DNA of 64,000 nucleotides from Clostridia bacterium (GCA_017412715.1 JAFPWU010000018.1:1-64000); one strand, 5' to 3'. Positions 46,287 through 56,171 are shown, counted from the stretch's first letter. The notes: a model not told the origin generated them from the letters alone. Program-made: numbers and translations.

Positions 46287-46622
46287 ATGCATGTAAAGTC
46301 CAAAGATACCGTCATCGTCATCTCCGGTAAGGATAAGGGAAAGAAGGGCAAGGTTTCTGCCGCGTTCCCGAAGCTGAACCGGGTGACCGTGGAAGGCGTC
46401 AACGTAGTGACCAAGCATCAGAAAGCCCGGAATCAGATGCAGCCCGGCGGCATTATCCATAAGGAAATGCCCATTGATGCCAGCAATGTGATGCTGGTAT
46501 GCCCCAAGTGCGGAAAGGCCTGCCGTGTCTCCCACAAGGTGTCCCGGGAAGCCAATGAAAACGGGAAGATGCAGCGTAAGATGATCCGTGTCTGCAAAAA
46601 GTGCGGCGCGGAAATTGACTGA
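46287..46622 (+). CDS. rplX: Ribosomal protein uL24
   Basis: 111 residues with the KOW motif [17 protein letters not shown], and a C-terminal [10 protein letters not shown]...CKKCG zinc-finger-like pair (C-x2-C twice), common in Gram-positive L24. It starts 50S assembly. Confidence 0.97.
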   Translation: MHVKSKDTVIVISGKDKGKKGKVSAAFPKLNRVTVEGVNVVTKHQKARNQMQPGGIIHKEMPIDASNVMLVCPKCGKACRVSHKVSREANENGKMQRKMIRVCKKCGAEID

Positions 46623-46640
46623 TAAAGGAGGAACGCCAGA

Positions 46641-47186
46641 ATGGCTACCAGAATCAAGGAAAAATATCTGGCCGAGGCTGTTCCTGCTTTGCAGCAGAAG
46701 TTCGGCTACAAGAACGTTATGGAAATCCCGAAGCTGAGCAAGATCGTGATCAACATGGGTCTGGGCGACTGCAAGGACAACGCCAAGGCCATGGAGATGG
46801 CGGTGAATGAGCTGACCACCATCGCGGGCCAGAAGCCCATGGTGACCAAGGCCAAGAAGTCCATCGCGAACTTCAAGGTTCGTGAGGGCATGAACGTTGG
46901 CGCGAAGGTAACCCTGCGGGGCGAACGGATGGAAGAGTTCATGGACAAGCTGGTTTCCGTGGCACTTCCCCGCGTCCGCGACTTCCGCGGCGTAAGCGCC
47001 AAAGCCTTTGACGGCCGTGGCAACTATGCGCTGGGCATCCATGAGCAGCTGCTGTTCCCTGAAATCGAGTACGACAAGGTAGAGAAGATCCGCGGGATGG
47101 AAATGATCTTCGTTACTACTGCGAAGACCGATGAGGAATGCATGGAACTGCTGCGGCTGCTGGGCATGCCTTTTGCCCAGGCATAA
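46641..47186 (+). CDS. rplE: Ribosomal protein uL5
   Basis: 181 residues, with [32 protein letters not shown] and the C-terminal [16 protein letters not shown]. It binds 5S rRNA. The AAAGGAGG site precedes the ATG. Confidence 0.98.
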   Translation: MATRIKEKYLAEAVPALQQKFGYKNVMEIPKLSKIVINMGLGDCKDNAKAMEMAVNELTTIAGQKPMVTKAKKSIANFKVREGMNVGAKVTLRGERMEEFMDKLVSVALPRVRDFRGVSAKAFDGRGNYALGIHEQLLFPEIEYDKVEKIRGMEMIFVTTAKTDEECMELLRLLGMPFAQA

Positions 47187-47213
47187 GGACCAAGGTTAAG
47201 GAGGAAAGAAAAA

Positions 47214-47399
47214 GTGGCTAAGCTGAGCATGAAACTCAAGCAGTCCAGAGCGCCTAAGTTCTCTACCCGCGCTTATACCCGCTGCCGCATCTGCGGTCGG
47301 CCTCACAGCGTGCTGCGCAAGTATGGCGTGTGCCGTATCTGCTTCCGTGAACTGGCCTATAAGGGACAGATCCCCGGAGTGAAGAAGGCCAGCTGGTGA
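47214..47399 (+). CDS. rpsZ: Ribosomal protein uS14, zinc type
   Basis: 61 residues with zinc ligands C24, C27, C40 and C43 in CRICGR and CRICF. It starts with GTG after AAGGAGG. This is the short C+ S14; a zinc-free long paralogue is not in the window. Confidence 0.97.
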   Translation: MAKLSMKLKQSRAPKFSTRAYTRCRICGRPHSVLRKYGVCRICFRELAYKGQIPGVKKASW

Positions 47400-47404
47400 G
47401 TGAG

Positions 47405-47562
47405 CCGACCGGCTCCCCAGTGGGGAGTTCGCCGGAAGGCGAAAGGAAGGCAAACGAATCAGCCGAAACGAGCGGGGCCGCCGCTCCAAGGCGGCACTGC
47501 GACGATTGAGGCTGCGGAAAGCCTGCGCCGACCGACTCTCCAGCGGGAAGTTCGCTTAGGCG
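47405..47562. repeat. Two copies of a GC-rich stem-loop repeat in the rpsZ-rpsH gap
   Basis: CCGACCGGCTCCCCAGTGGG (47405-47424) and CCGACCGACTCTCCAGCGGG (47528-47547) match at most positions, and each is followed by AGTTCGC and a GGCG. The first copy holds a perfect CTCCCCA/TGGGGAG stem and TTCGCC/GGCGAA. Between them lies GCCGCC/GGCGGC. The 284-nt gap carries no gene, which is unusual inside a ribosomal operon. Confidence 0.6.
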
Positions 47563-47683
47563 CAATTGGGTTTTGGTAACTCGCGGGAAGGCGAAGAGAC
47601 AGTTTCGAACCGCCCGCGGATCATGGAACAGGCGGGAAAACCCCGAACCGTCCATGAGATGATTTTACAAGGAGGTCAAAACC

Positions 47684-48085
47684 ATGGTAGTCAATGATCC
47701 CATTGCCGATATGCTCACCCGCATCCGGAATGGTCAGGTGGCCCGTCACGATTTCATTACCGTGCCCGCCAGCAAAACCAAGAGAGCCATCGCGAAGATC
47801 CTGCTGAACGAAGGCTTTGTGAAGGCTGTGGACTATATCGACGACGGACTCCAGGGAGAGATCAAGATCACCCTGAAGTATCTGAACGGAAAGCAGCAGC
47901 CGGTTATCGCCGGTCTGAAGCGGATCAGCAAGCCCGGTCTGCGGGTATATGCGAAGTGCGAGGAGCTGCCCCGCGTACTGGGCGGCCTGGGCATTGCCAT
48001 CATCAGCACCAGCAAGGGCCTGATGACTGACAAGGATGCAAGGAAGAACGCTGTGGGCGGCGAAGTGCTGGCCTACATCTGGTAA
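47684..48085 (+). CDS. rpsH: Ribosomal protein uS8
   Basis: 133 residues, [17 protein letters not shown], ending GGEVLAYIW. The AAGGAGG site is 10 nt upstream. In Enterobacteria S8 is the repressor of the spc operon; the long repeated gap immediately upstream is a place to ask whether that holds here. Confidence 0.98.
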   Translation: MVVNDPIADMLTRIRNGQVARHDFITVPASKTKRAIAKILLNEGFVKAVDYIDDGLQGEIKITLKYLNGKQQPVIAGLKRISKPGLRVYAKCEELPRVLGGLGIAIISTSKGLMTDKDARKNAVGGEVLAYIW

Positions 48086-48114
48086 AAACCGACACGCTAT
48101 AGGAGGTGTGAGAA

Positions 48115-48657
48115 ATGTCTCGAATCGGAAAGCTTCCGATCACAGTCCCCGCGGGCGTGACGGTTACGGTGGATGAGAACAATCTGGTCACTGTGAAGGG
48201 CCCCAAGGCCACCCTGTGCCAGCAGGTGAATCCCATCATCACCGTGAAGCAGGAGGGTAACATCCTGACCCTCGAACGCCCCTCGGATGCCAAGCCCCAC
48301 AAGGCCCTTCACGGCCTGTACCGGGCTCTGATCCATAACATGGTCGTCGGCGTATCCGACGGATTTACCAAGCAGCTGGACCTGGTGGGCACCGGTTACC
48401 GCGCCGCCGCGGAAGGCAAAACGCTGACCATCAACATCGGTTTCAGCCATCCCGTGGTGCTGGAAGCGCCTGAAGGGATTACCTACGAGACCCCGAACCA
48501 GACCACCATTCTGGTAAAGGGCGCCAATAAGCAGCAGGTCGGCAACCTTGCCGCGGACATTCGTGCCATCCGGAAGCCGGAACCCTATCTGGGCAAGGGC
48601 ATCAAGTATCATGATGAGCATATCCGCCGCAAGGAAGGCAAGGCCGGTAAGAAGTAA
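48115..48657 (+). CDS. rplF: Ribosomal protein uL6
   Basis: 180 residues, SRIGKLPITVPAGVTV, with two similar halves and the C-terminal signature PEPYLGKGIKYHDEHIRRKEG. AGGAGG lies upstream. Confidence 0.98.
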   Translation: MSRIGKLPITVPAGVTVTVDENNLVTVKGPKATLCQQVNPIITVKQEGNILTLERPSDAKPHKALHGLYRALIHNMVVGVSDGFTKQLDLVGTGYRAAAEGKTLTINIGFSHPVVLEAPEGITYETPNQTTILVKGANKQQVGNLAADIRAIRKPEPYLGKGIKYHDEHIRRKEGKAGKK

Positions 48658-48675
48658 GAGAGGGAGTGACTGCAA

Positions 48676-49044
48676 ATGTTCAAGAAACGTGACCGGAACG
48701 AAGTTCGCGTGATTCGTCATGCGCGGGTCCGTAAAAAGATCAGCGGCACCCCCGATATGCCGCGTCTGTCTGTCTATCGCAGCAACAAGCACATGCAGGC
48801 CCAGATCATTGACGACACCAAGGGCGTGACGCTGGTAGCCGCCAGCACCCTGGATGCCGCTCTGAAGGGACAGCTGGAGGAAGTGGACAAGAAGGGTGCT
48901 GCGAAGCTTGTGGGCAAACTCCTTGCTGAGCGTGCTCTGCAGGCTGGCATCAAGAACGTGGTCTTCGACCGGGGCGGGTATGTATATACCGGCCGTGTGG
49001 CCAGCCTGGCCGACGGCGCCCGGGAAGCCGGACTTGAATTCTGA
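48676..49044 (+). CDS. rplR: Ribosomal protein uL18
   Basis: 122 residues with [18 protein letters not shown] and [20 protein letters not shown]. It binds 5S rRNA with L5. Confidence 0.98.
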   Translation: MFKKRDRNEVRVIRHARVRKKISGTPDMPRLSVYRSNKHMQAQIIDDTKGVTLVAASTLDAALKGQLEEVDKKGAAKLVGKLLAERALQAGIKNVVFDRGGYVYTGRVASLADGAREAGLEF

Positions 49045-49062
49045 TGAAGGAGGACTACGCAA

Positions 49063-49560
49063 ATGCCCAGGTTTGAACAGGAAAGCGAATTCAAAGAGCG
49101 CCTGGTGTCGGTCAATCGCGTGTCCAAGACCGTAAAGGGCGGCCGCAATATGCGGTTCAGCGCCCTGGTTGTGGTAGGCGATGAAAACGGACGCGTGGGC
49201 GCGGGCATGGGAAAGGCTGCGGAAATTCCGGAAGCCATTCGTAAGGCCGGCGAAGACGCGAAGAAGCATCTGGTGAATGTGCCCCTGGACGGCACCACCA
49301 TTCCTCATGAGATGACCGGATATTATTCCACCGCCAAATCCGTGCTGATGCCCGCTCCCGAAGGAACAGGCGTTATCGCCGGCGGCGCCGCCCGTGCGGT
49401 GCTGGAAATGGCCGGAATCCGGGATATCCGGACCAAGAGCTACGGAACCAATAACCCCATCAACATGGTGAAAGCCACCATCGAAGCCCTGAAGAAGCTT
49501 CGCAGCGCTGAGCAGGTAGCCAAGATGCGGGGTAAGACCGTAGAAGAGATTCTGGGATAA
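49063..49560 (+). CDS. rpsE: Ribosomal protein uS5
   Basis: 165 residues with the RNA-binding half [34 protein letters not shown] and the C-terminal fold half. An AAGGAGG site precedes it. S5 shapes decoding accuracy. Confidence 0.98.
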   Translation: MPRFEQESEFKERLVSVNRVSKTVKGGRNMRFSALVVVGDENGRVGAGMGKAAEIPEAIRKAGEDAKKHLVNVPLDGTTIPHEMTGYYSTAKSVLMPAPEGTGVIAGGAARAVLEMAGIRDIRTKSYGTNNPINMVKATIEALKKLRSAEQVAKMRGKTVEEILG

Positions 49561-49573
49561 GGAGGACGAAGAG

Positions 49574-49756
49574 ATGAAACTGAAGATTACTCTGGTGAAA
49601 TCTCCCATCGCCACCCTTCCCAAGCATAAGGCGAACGTGGCAGCGCTGGGACTCCGCAAGGTGGGCCAGACCGTGATTCATCCGGACAATGCCGCCGTTC
49701 GCGGCCAGATCTTCACCGTGAAACATATGGTGAAGGTTGAGGAAGTTGACGAATAA
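49574..49756 (+). CDS. rpmD: Ribosomal protein uL30
   Basis: 60 residues, KLKITLVKSPIATLPKHKAN, ending VKHMVKVEEVDE. AAGGAGG lies upstream. Confidence 0.96.
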   Translation: MKLKITLVKSPIATLPKHKANVAALGLRKVGQTVIHPDNAAVRGQIFTVKHMVKVEEVDE

Positions 49757-49770
49757 AGGAGGAATAACCC

Positions 49771-50211
49771 ATGAAACTGCATGAACTGCATCCCGCTGAA
49801 GGGTCCACCACCGCGCAGAAGCGGCTGGGCCGCGGTACCGGTTCCGGTCTGGGCAAGACCTCCGGTAAGGGACACAAGGGTGCCAAGGCCCGCAGCGGCG
49901 GCGGCAAACGGCCTGGATTCGAGGGAGGTCAGATGCCTCTGTATCGCCGGGTCCCCAAGCGCGGCTTCAACAATATCTTCGGCACGGAATATGCGGAAGT
50001 GAACGTGGAGCGGCTGGACATTTTCAATGACGGCGATACCGTCACGCTGGATATGCTTCTCGAAGCCGGAATTATCAGGAAGACTCTGGACGGCGTGAAA
50101 ATCCTGGGCAACGGCGAGCTGACAAAGAAGCTGACTGTGCAGGCCAACAAGTTCACGGCCGTTGCGAAAGAGAAGATCGAAGCTGCTGGTGGGAAAGCCG
50201 AGGTGATCTGA
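49771..50211 (+). CDS. rplO: Ribosomal protein uL15
   Basis: 146 residues with the flexible glycine-rich N-terminus [18 protein letters not shown] and the C-terminal fold ending in [12 protein letters not shown]. It precedes secY by one base. Confidence 0.98.
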   Translation: MKLHELHPAEGSTTAQKRLGRGTGSGLGKTSGKGHKGAKARSGGGKRPGFEGGQMPLYRRVPKRGFNNIFGTEYAEVNVERLDIFNDGDTVTLDMLLEAGIIRKTLDGVKILGNGELTKKLTVQANKFTAVAKEKIEAAGGKAEVI

Positions 50212-50212
50212 C

Positions 50213-51493
50213 ATGATTGAAAACATCCGTAAGATGTGGAAGATCGGCGAGATCCGAAAGAAAATTATCTATACTTTCCTGATGCTGGTGCTGTACCGGC
50301 TGGTTGGCGTGATTCCCGCGCCCGGCGTAGACGCCGCGCGGGTCATGGCCTCCAGCGGAACCAGCAACCTGCCGCTGCTGGAGCTGGTCAATATGATGAC
50401 CGGTAACAACTTCAGTCAGATGACGGTGATGGCCATGGGTATTACGCCCTACATCAACGCCAGCATTATTATGCAGCTGCTGACCATCGCGATTCCCGCC
50501 CTGGAGCGTCTCTCCAAGGAGGAGGACGGCCGGCAGAAGATCAACCGGATTACCCGCTACGTCACCGTTGGACTGGCGGCGCTGCAGGCCATCGGCCTGG
50601 TGCGCGGTCTGGGCTATATCAAGAGCGGCGCCCTGAACTACATCCTGGTGGGTGTGACCATGGCTGCCGGCACGGCCCTGGCCATGTGGATCGGGGAGCG
50701 GATTACTGAGAAGGGCATCGGCAACGGCATCAGCCTGCTGATCTTTGTCGGTATCATCTCCAACCTGTTCAACGGAATCGTCTCCGGCTTCAACACCGCG
50801 GCGACTTCCGGAACCACTTCCGGCTGGATCAATCTGCTGGTCATCATCGTGACAACCATCCTGATGACCGTGGTCGTAACCTATGTTGAACTGGGCGAGC
50901 GCAGGATTCCGCTGCAGATCGCAAAGCAGGTCAAAGGACGCCGGGTATACGGCGGACAGAGCACCCACATGAGCCTGAAGGTAGTCTCCGTGGGCGTGCT
51001 TCCCCTGATCTTTGCCTACAGCTTCCTGGCCTTCCCGGGCACCATTGCCCAGCTGGTGGATCCGCGCGGCAACGGCTGGTTCACTCAGTTCTGGACCAGA
51101 AACATGTATACCGGTTCCGTCTGGTATATGATCATCAGCGCGCTGCTGATTATCGCCTTCACCTTCTTCTACTCCAGCATCAGCTTTGATCCCAAACAGC
51201 AGGCTGAACAGCTGCAGCAGCAGGGTGCGGTGATTCCCGGACAGCGCGGGAAAAACATCCGGCAGTATCTTGCCAACATCGTGAACCGGCTGAACCTGTT
51301 CGCGGCTCTGTTCCTGGCGGTTCTGAGCGCAGTGCCTACACTGCTGCTCCGCCTGGCCGGTGTCAGCGTTCCGTTCGCAGCCAGCTCTATCCTGATCGCC
51401 GTGAGCGTCTCTCTGGAGACCATCCGGACCCTGCAGGGCGAGATGAGCATCCGGGGCATCGATATGGATATGGATAACGTTGGATTCATGTAA
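50213..51493 (+). CDS. secY: Preprotein translocase subunit SecY
   Basis: A 426-residue ten-span channel protein. TM1, plug region and later spans appear in order: FLMLVLYRLVGVIPAPGVD, MGITPYINASIIMQLL, EKGIGNGISLLIFVGII, and a cytosolic loop with ERRIPLQIAKQVKGRR that meets the ribosome. It forms the pore with SecE and SecG. It follows rplO at once with a weak ribosome binding site, as usual. Confidence 0.97.
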   Translation: MIENIRKMWKIGEIRKKIIYTFLMLVLYRLVGVIPAPGVDAARVMASSGTSNLPLLELVNMMTGNNFSQMTVMAMGITPYINASIIMQLLTIAIPALERLSKEEDGRQKINRITRYVTVGLAALQAIGLVRGLGYIKSGALNYILVGVTMAAGTALAMWIGERITEKGIGNGISLLIFVGIISNLFNGIVSGFNTAATSGTTSGWINLLVIIVTTILMTVVVTYVELGERRIPLQIAKQVKGRRVYGGQSTHMSLKVVSVGVLPLIFAYSFLAFPGTIAQLVDPRGNGWFTQFWTRNMYTGSVWYMIISALLIIAFTFFYSSISFDPKQQAEQLQQQGAVIPGQRGKNIRQYLANIVNRLNLFAALFLAVLSAVPTLLLRLAGVSVPFAASSILIAVSVSLETIRTLQGEMSIRGIDMDMDNVGFM

Positions 51494-51519
51494 TCTGAAG
51501 GATCACGTAAATGCGGACA

Positions 51520-51542
51520 GGGGCGGGGTTCAGCCTCGCCCC
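51520..51542 (+). other. GC hairpin between secY and adk
   Basis: GGGGCGGGG (51520-51528) pairs with CCTCGCCCC (51534-51542), with one G-U, loop TTCAG, then TTCC. It could be a leaky terminator or mRNA-stability stem. The T tract is too short for strong termination, and adk must still be expressed from this message. Confidence 0.4.
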
Positions 51543-51573
51543 TTCCATCGTGTACAGAAAGGAGATCGAAAGG

Positions 51574-52203
51574 ATGAACATTATTTTCCTTGGACCTCCC
51601 GGAGCCGGGAAGGGAACCCAGGCGCAGAAGATCTGCGCCGCGCTGAATATTCCTCAGATTTCCACTGGCGACATCCTTCGCCGGGCCATGAAGGAAGGCA
51701 CCGAAACCGGCCTGAAGGCCAAGAGCTTTATCGACGCCGGACAGCTGGTGCCGGATGAAGTGATCATTGACATCGTTAAGGAACGGCTCCAGATGGACGA
51801 CTGCAGGAACGGATACATCCTGGACGGATTCCCCCGGACAGTTCCTCAGGCGGAAGCGCTGGATACCTTTGCAACCATTGACAGCGTCATCGAGATTGAC
51901 GTGAAGGATCAGGTGCTGGTGGACCGTCTCAGCGGCCGCCGGGTCTGCGTCAAATGCGGAGCAACCTATCACACGAGCATGCTGAACGGCGCTACCAGGT
52001 GCAGCGTATGCGGAGACGAGCTGATTCAGCGGAATGACGACAAGGCGGAAACCGTGCTGGCCAGGCTGTCGGTCTATCATGACCAGACTGCTCCCCTGAT
52101 CGGATACTATGAGGCCAAGGGGCTGCTGAAGAAAATCGACGGCGCCCAGGGGTTGGAGAATACCACCCAGGCCATTCTGAACGCGCTGGGAGCGAATGCA
52201 TGA
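51574..52203 (+). CDS. adk: Adenylate kinase, zinc-binding lid
   Basis: A 209-residue kinase that converts AMP and ATP to two ADP. The P-loop is GPPGAGKGTQ, the AMP lid is DGFPRT and the ATP lid carries four cysteines C125, C128, C143 and C146, the structural zinc site of Gram-positive adenylate kinases. Start at 51574 with AAAGGAG and a second GAAAGG; a frame extending upstream to 51511 is a shadow. The stop overlaps map as ATGA. Confidence 0.97.
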   Translation: MNIIFLGPPGAGKGTQAQKICAALNIPQISTGDILRRAMKEGTETGLKAKSFIDAGQLVPDEVIIDIVKERLQMDDCRNGYILDGFPRTVPQAEALDTFATIDSVIEIDVKDQVLVDRLSGRRVCVKCGATYHTSMLNGATRCSVCGDELIQRNDDKAETVLARLSVYHDQTAPLIGYYEAKGLLKKIDGAQGLENTTQAILNALGANA

Positions 52204-53021
52204 TCAGTTTGAAGAACGCCGCCCAGATCCAGAAGATGAGGGACGCGGGGAAGCTGCTTTTCGAAGTGGAATCCCAGGTACGGGAGGCCATTTGCCCGGG
52301 AATTACGACCGCTGATCTGGATGTGCTGGCCGAACAGCTGATCCGCAGGGGTGGCGCGATTCCCTCCGAGAAGGGCTATGAAGGCTATCCCTGCTCCATC
52401 TGCGCCAGCATCAACGATGTGGTGGTTCACGGCATTCCAAGCGACCGGGATGTGCTTCAGGAGGGGGATATCATCTCCATCGACTGCACCCTGGTTCTCG
52501 ACGGCTGGCAGGCGGATTCCGCCTTCACGGTCGGCGTGGGCAAAATCAGTCCCGAGGCAGCCAGGCTGATCCGAAACACCGAAGAATGCTTCTGGGAAGG
52601 AATCAGGCAGTGTGTCGCGGGAAACCGGCTGGGTGATCTGGGACACGCGGTGGAAGCCCATGCCAGATCCGCGGGCTTTACGCCCATCCGGGACTTTACC
52701 GGCCATGGTATCGGAAGAAGCATGCATGAGGATCCCTCGGTTTACAACTATGGGGAACCCGGCCGCGGATTCCGGCTGAGAAAGGGAATGACCATCGCGG
52801 TGGAGCCGATGATCGCCGCCGGCAATTGGCATGTTGAGATCGCGGACGACGGTTGGACCGCCCGGACCAGGGATCACAGCCTGTGCGCCCATTACGAACA
52901 CACCATCGCGATCAATGAGGAAGGATATCCCGATATCCTGACCTTGCCGGATTTTGATTGGGAAAAGACGCCCCTGAACGCAGGAGGCTATCCGCGAATC
53001 TCCCATCTGGCGGAAGACTGA
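52200..53021 (+). CDS. map: Type I methionine aminopeptidase
   Basis: A 273-residue metalloprotease that removes N-terminal Met. Metal ligands are D95, D106, H169, E202 and E233, with the same spacing as in E. coli MAP shifted by two. The THG-like TGHGIGR block is intact. It is about 10-20 residues longer at the C-terminus than most. It overlaps adk by 4 nt and belongs to the ribosomal operon as in other Bacillota. Confidence 0.96.
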   Translation: MISLKNAAQIQKMRDAGKLLFEVESQVREAICPGITTADLDVLAEQLIRRGGAIPSEKGYEGYPCSICASINDVVVHGIPSDRDVLQEGDIISIDCTLVLDGWQADSAFTVGVGKISPEAARLIRNTEECFWEGIRQCVAGNRLGDLGHAVEAHARSAGFTPIRDFTGHGIGRSMHEDPSVYNYGEPGRGFRLRKGMTIAVEPMIAAGNWHVEIADDGWTARTRDHSLCAHYEHTIAINEEGYPDILTLPDFDWEKTPLNAGGYPRISHLAED

Positions 53022-53034
53022 AGGGAGAGGAAGC

Positions 53035-53337
53035 ATGAAGGAGCCGTTTCCCTTTGAAAAGGGGCGAGTCGTTCTGAGCACCCAGGGACGGGATCGGGGA
53101 AGGTATTTCCTGGTGCTGGAGAACCTTGGATCGGAACGGGTTGCCGTTGCGGACGGAAGAACCCACAGGCTCGCGAACCCGAAAAAAAAGAACATCAGGC
53201 ATTTACAGGCGAAACCAAATGTGGTAAACTTTGATACGGTCCGTCCGGAAGGGGGACCGATTCAGGACAGCGACCTGCGCAGGGCGTTGGAAGCATGCGG
53301 ATTCGCTGTGGACTGTTCGCTGTGCGAGGAGGGCTGA
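53035..53337 (+). CDS. KOW-domain RNA-binding protein
   Basis: A 100-residue protein. Residues 6-45 make a KOW-like motif ([22 protein letters not shown]). Residues about 50-85 are basic ([11 protein letters not shown]), then an acidic Cys-containing tail. The family sits between map and infA in many Clostridia, and is probably ribosome-linked. Its stop lies 4 nt before the infA TTG. GGGAGAGGAAG precedes its ATG. Confidence 0.85.
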   Translation: MKEPFPFEKGRVVLSTQGRDRGRYFLVLENLGSERVAVADGRTHRLANPKKKNIRHLQAKPNVVNFDTVRPEGGPIQDSDLRRALEACGFAVDCSLCEEG

Positions 53338-53341
53338 TTTT

Positions 53342-53563
53342 TTGTCCAAGAGCGACATGATCGAAATGGAAGGCAAGGTTGTGGAAGCCCTGCCCAACGC
53401 CATGTTTCAGGTGGAGCTTCAGAACGGCCACCAGATCCTGGCTCACATCTCCGGAAAGATGCGGATGAATTTCATCCGGATTTATCCCGGGGATAAGGTA
53501 ACGATTGAGCTTTCGCCCTATGATCTGACCCGCGGCCGGATCACCTGGCGCAGCAAAAACTGA
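53342..53563 (+). CDS. infA: Translation initiation factor IF-1
   Basis: A 73-residue S1-fold factor. The start is a TTG codon (53342): GAGGAGGG lies 7 nt ahead and the protein then begins [20 protein letters not shown], standard for IF-1. An internal ATG at 53357 would cut off five conserved residues. A rare start on a factor that itself sets start selection is notable. It blocks the A site during initiation. Confidence 0.95.
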   Translation: MSKSDMIEMEGKVVEALPNAMFQVELQNGHQILAHISGKMRMNFIRIYPGDKVTIELSPYDLTRGRITWRSKN

Positions 53564-53615
53564 CCGATGCTTTCTCCCCAGGCTGGAGAAGGTTTCATCC
53601 CATGTAAGGAGGTAA

Positions 53616-53735
<120 letters not shown>

Positions 53736-53743
53736 GCAATAAA

Positions 53744-53772
53744 CCGGGGCCGATTTCGGCTCCGTTTTTTTT
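53744..53772 (+). terminator. Terminator of the S10-spc operon
   Basis: CGGGGCCG (53745-53752) pairs with CGGCTCCG (53757-53764), one wobble, 4-nt loop, then TTTTTTTT. It lies directly after rpmJ. Confidence 0.92.
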
Positions 53773-53782
53773 CTGTCTGATA

Positions 53783-53811
53783 TTGCGAAAAAGGCGGGAT
53801 CATGGTATAAT
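53783..53811 (+). promoter_or_regulatory. Promoter of tRNA-Leu
   Basis: TTGCGA at 53783-53788, a 17-nt spacer and TATAAT at 53806-53811. Transcription would begin about 4 nt before the tRNA. Confidence 0.75.
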
Positions 53812-53821
53812 CCGTTCATTC

Positions 53822-53904
<83 letters not shown>

Positions 53905-53907
53905 CAG

Positions 53908-53938
53908 CCCTGAAATCTTAGGGTTTCAGGGATTTTTT
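53908..53938 (+). terminator. Terminator of tRNA-Leu
   Basis: CCCTGAAA (53908-53915) pairs with TTTCAGGG (53924-53931), then ATTTTTT. It is 3 nt after the tRNA. Confidence 0.88.
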
Positions 53939-53971
53939 ATGCCCTGAAACAGAAACGAAAAAGAGGGAGAA

Positions 53972-56125
53972 ATGACAGAGATGAGCGATTATGTCAGCCT
54001 GCTGGCGGAACAGTTCGGCCTGCGCAGGGAGCAGGTAAAGGCCGTGATTGAACTGCTGGACGCGGGGAATACCATTCCTTTCATTGCCCGGTACCGAAAG
54101 GAAGCGACCGGATCTCTGGATGACCAGGTGCTGCGGGAGGTATCGGAGCGGCTGGCCTACCTGCGGGGACTGGACAAGCGCCGGGAGGAGATTCTTTCCA
54201 GCCTGTCAGAGCTGGGGGTGCTGACGGAGGAGCTGAAGGACCAGGTGGGCCGCGCCGCCACCCTGTCCGAGCTGGAAGATCTTTATCGCCCCTTCCGCCC
54301 CAAGCGCAGAACCCGGGCCACCATCGCCAGGGAGCGGGGGCTGGAGGGATTGGCGAACTGGCTGATGGTGCAGCCGCTGCGGGGAGACCCCTGGGCAAAA
54401 GCGGCAGAATTTGTCCATCCCGAGAAGGATGTGCCGGACGCGGAAGCTGCGCTGGACGGAGCGAAGGATATTATTGCGGAGATGGTCAGCGATGACGCGG
54501 CCCTCCGCAAACAGCTGCGGGAGATGATGACCCGGGAAGGCATCCTGACCTCCAGGGCGGCCAAAGAAGAGGACAGCGTGTACCGCAATTACTACGATTA
54601 CCGGGAACCGGTGCGCACCATAGCGGCCCATCGGATTCTGGCAGTTAACCGGGGAGAGCGGGAGGAATTTCTGAAGGTCGGGATCGAAATCAGCGACGAA
54701 AAGATGATGATGACCGTGCGGAGCGCCTTTCAGCGGGGCCAGTCGCCCGCCGCTCAGATGGTGGGGGAGGCCTGCGACGACGCCTGGACCAGGCTGCTGT
54801 ATCCCTCCCTGGAGCGCGAGATCCGCGGCCTGCTGACAGATCGGGCCAATGTATCCGCCATTAAGGTATTCTCGGACAATCTGCATCAGCTGCTGATGCA
54901 GCCGCCCATCAGGGGCAAGGTGACCCTTGGCGTGGATCCGGGCTTCAGAACCGGATGCAAGCTGGCGGTGGTGGACGAAAACGGAAAGGTGCTGGACACG
55001 GGCGTAGGCCACTTTACCCTGCCGGGCAGCGAAGCGGGCAAGGCGGCGGCGGCAAAGCTGATCAAGGGCTTCGCGAAGAAGTACGGAATTACCGCCATCG
55101 CCATCGGAAACGGAACGGCCAGCAGGGAAAGCGAGCAGTTCATCGTCAGCCTGCTGCCGGAACTTCCGGGAGCCGCGTATATGATCGTCAGCGAGGCCGG
55201 AGCTTCCGTCTATTCCGCCAGCAAGCTGGCGGCGGAGGAGTTTCCTGACTTTGATGTGACCCAGCGAAGTGCGGTGTCCATCGCCCGGCGGATGCAGGAT
55301 CCCCTGGCAGAGCTGGTGAAGATTGATCCCAAGGCGATCGGGGTGGGACAGTACCAGCATGATCTGAAGCAGAACGAGCTCACGGCCGCTCTGGACGGGG
55401 TGGTGGAGCAATGCGTGAACCAGGTGGGCGTCGAAGTATCGACGGCCTCCGCGGCGCTGCTGAGCCACGTAGCGGGGATTGGGCCCGCGCTGGCGAAGAA
55501 CATCGTGGCTTACCGGGAGGAAAACGGCATCTCCTCCAGGGCCGCGCTGAAAAAGGTGCCCAAGCTGGGCCCGAAGGCCTTTGAACAGTGCGCAGGATTC
55601 CTGCGGGTGCGGGACAGCAAAAATCCCCTCGACGCCACCGCCGTGCATCCGGAGAGCTACGAAGCGGCCAGAACGGTTCTTGGCAGCCTGGGATACAAAC
55701 CGGAGGAAATCCGGGGCGGAATTGCCCAGGTGGCTGCCCGGGCCAGAGAATACGGGATGGAGAAGCTGGCGGAGGAGGCGGGCATCGGCCTGCCCACCCT
55801 GCAGGATATCCTTTCAGAACTGCAGAAGCCGGGCCGGGACCCCCGGGATGAACTGCCGAAACCTGTTCTGCGGACGGATGTGCTGGACATCAAGGACCTG
55901 ACGCCCGGGATGGAGCTGACGGGGACGGTCCGGAATGTAATCGACTTCGGCGCCTTTGTGGACATTGGGGTGCACCAGGACGGACTGGTCCATATCTCCA
56001 GGATGTCGAAGAAGTTCATCCGCCATCCCTCCGAAGTCGTCAGCGTGGGAGACGTGGTGAAGGTATGGGTGATCAGCGTGGAGCCGGAAAAGAAGCGCAT
56101 CGCCCTGACCATGGTGAAGGACTGA
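53972..56125 (+). CDS. Tex-type RNA-binding transcription accessory protein
   Basis: A 717-residue Tex homologue. Order: N-terminal helical region, YqgF-like RNase H fold (about 325-440, starting GVDPGFRTGCKLAVVDENG), helix-hairpin-helix repeats (about 490-560, including HVAGIGPALAKNIVAYREENG), and an S1 domain at about 645-715 (LTGTVRNVIDFGAFVDIGVH). Tex/Spt6 relatives bind nucleic acid and aid transcription and stress survival. It begins at ATG with GAGGGAG upstream, 34 nt after the tRNA terminator; no separate promoter was identified with confidence. Confidence 0.93.
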   Translation: MTEMSDYVSLLAEQFGLRREQVKAVIELLDAGNTIPFIARYRKEATGSLDDQVLREVSERLAYLRGLDKRREEILSSLSELGVLTEELKDQVGRAATLSELEDLYRPFRPKRRTRATIARERGLEGLANWLMVQPLRGDPWAKAAEFVHPEKDVPDAEAALDGAKDIIAEMVSDDAALRKQLREMMTREGILTSRAAKEEDSVYRNYYDYREPVRTIAAHRILAVNRGEREEFLKVGIEISDEKMMMTVRSAFQRGQSPAAQMVGEACDDAWTRLLYPSLEREIRGLLTDRANVSAIKVFSDNLHQLLMQPPIRGKVTLGVDPGFRTGCKLAVVDENGKVLDTGVGHFTLPGSEAGKAAAAKLIKGFAKKYGITAIAIGNGTASRESEQFIVSLLPELPGAAYMIVSEAGASVYSASKLAAEEFPDFDVTQRSAVSIARRMQDPLAELVKIDPKAIGVGQYQHDLKQNELTAALDGVVEQCVNQVGVEVSTASAALLSHVAGIGPALAKNIVAYREENGISSRAALKKVPKLGPKAFEQCAGFLRVRDSKNPLDATAVHPESYEAARTVLGSLGYKPEEIRGGIAQVAARAREYGMEKLAEEAGIGLPTLQDILSELQKPGRDPRDELPKPVLRTDVLDIKDLTPGMELTGTVRNVIDFGAFVDIGVHQDGLVHISRMSKKFIRHPSEVVSVGDVVKVWVISVEPEKKRIALTMVKD

Positions 56126-56171
56126 ACTGACTGCATGAAACAAATCACCCTTTCCAGCGCTGATCCGGGGC

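Noticed and set aside
40860..47042. Several 460-540-codon minus-strand frames opposite ribosomal genes
   Set aside because: All mirror sure ribosomal genes; strong codon bias produces long antisense frames.
47405..47562. CRISPR-like array
   Set aside because: Only two imperfect copies with a 123-nt period and no spacers or cas genes.
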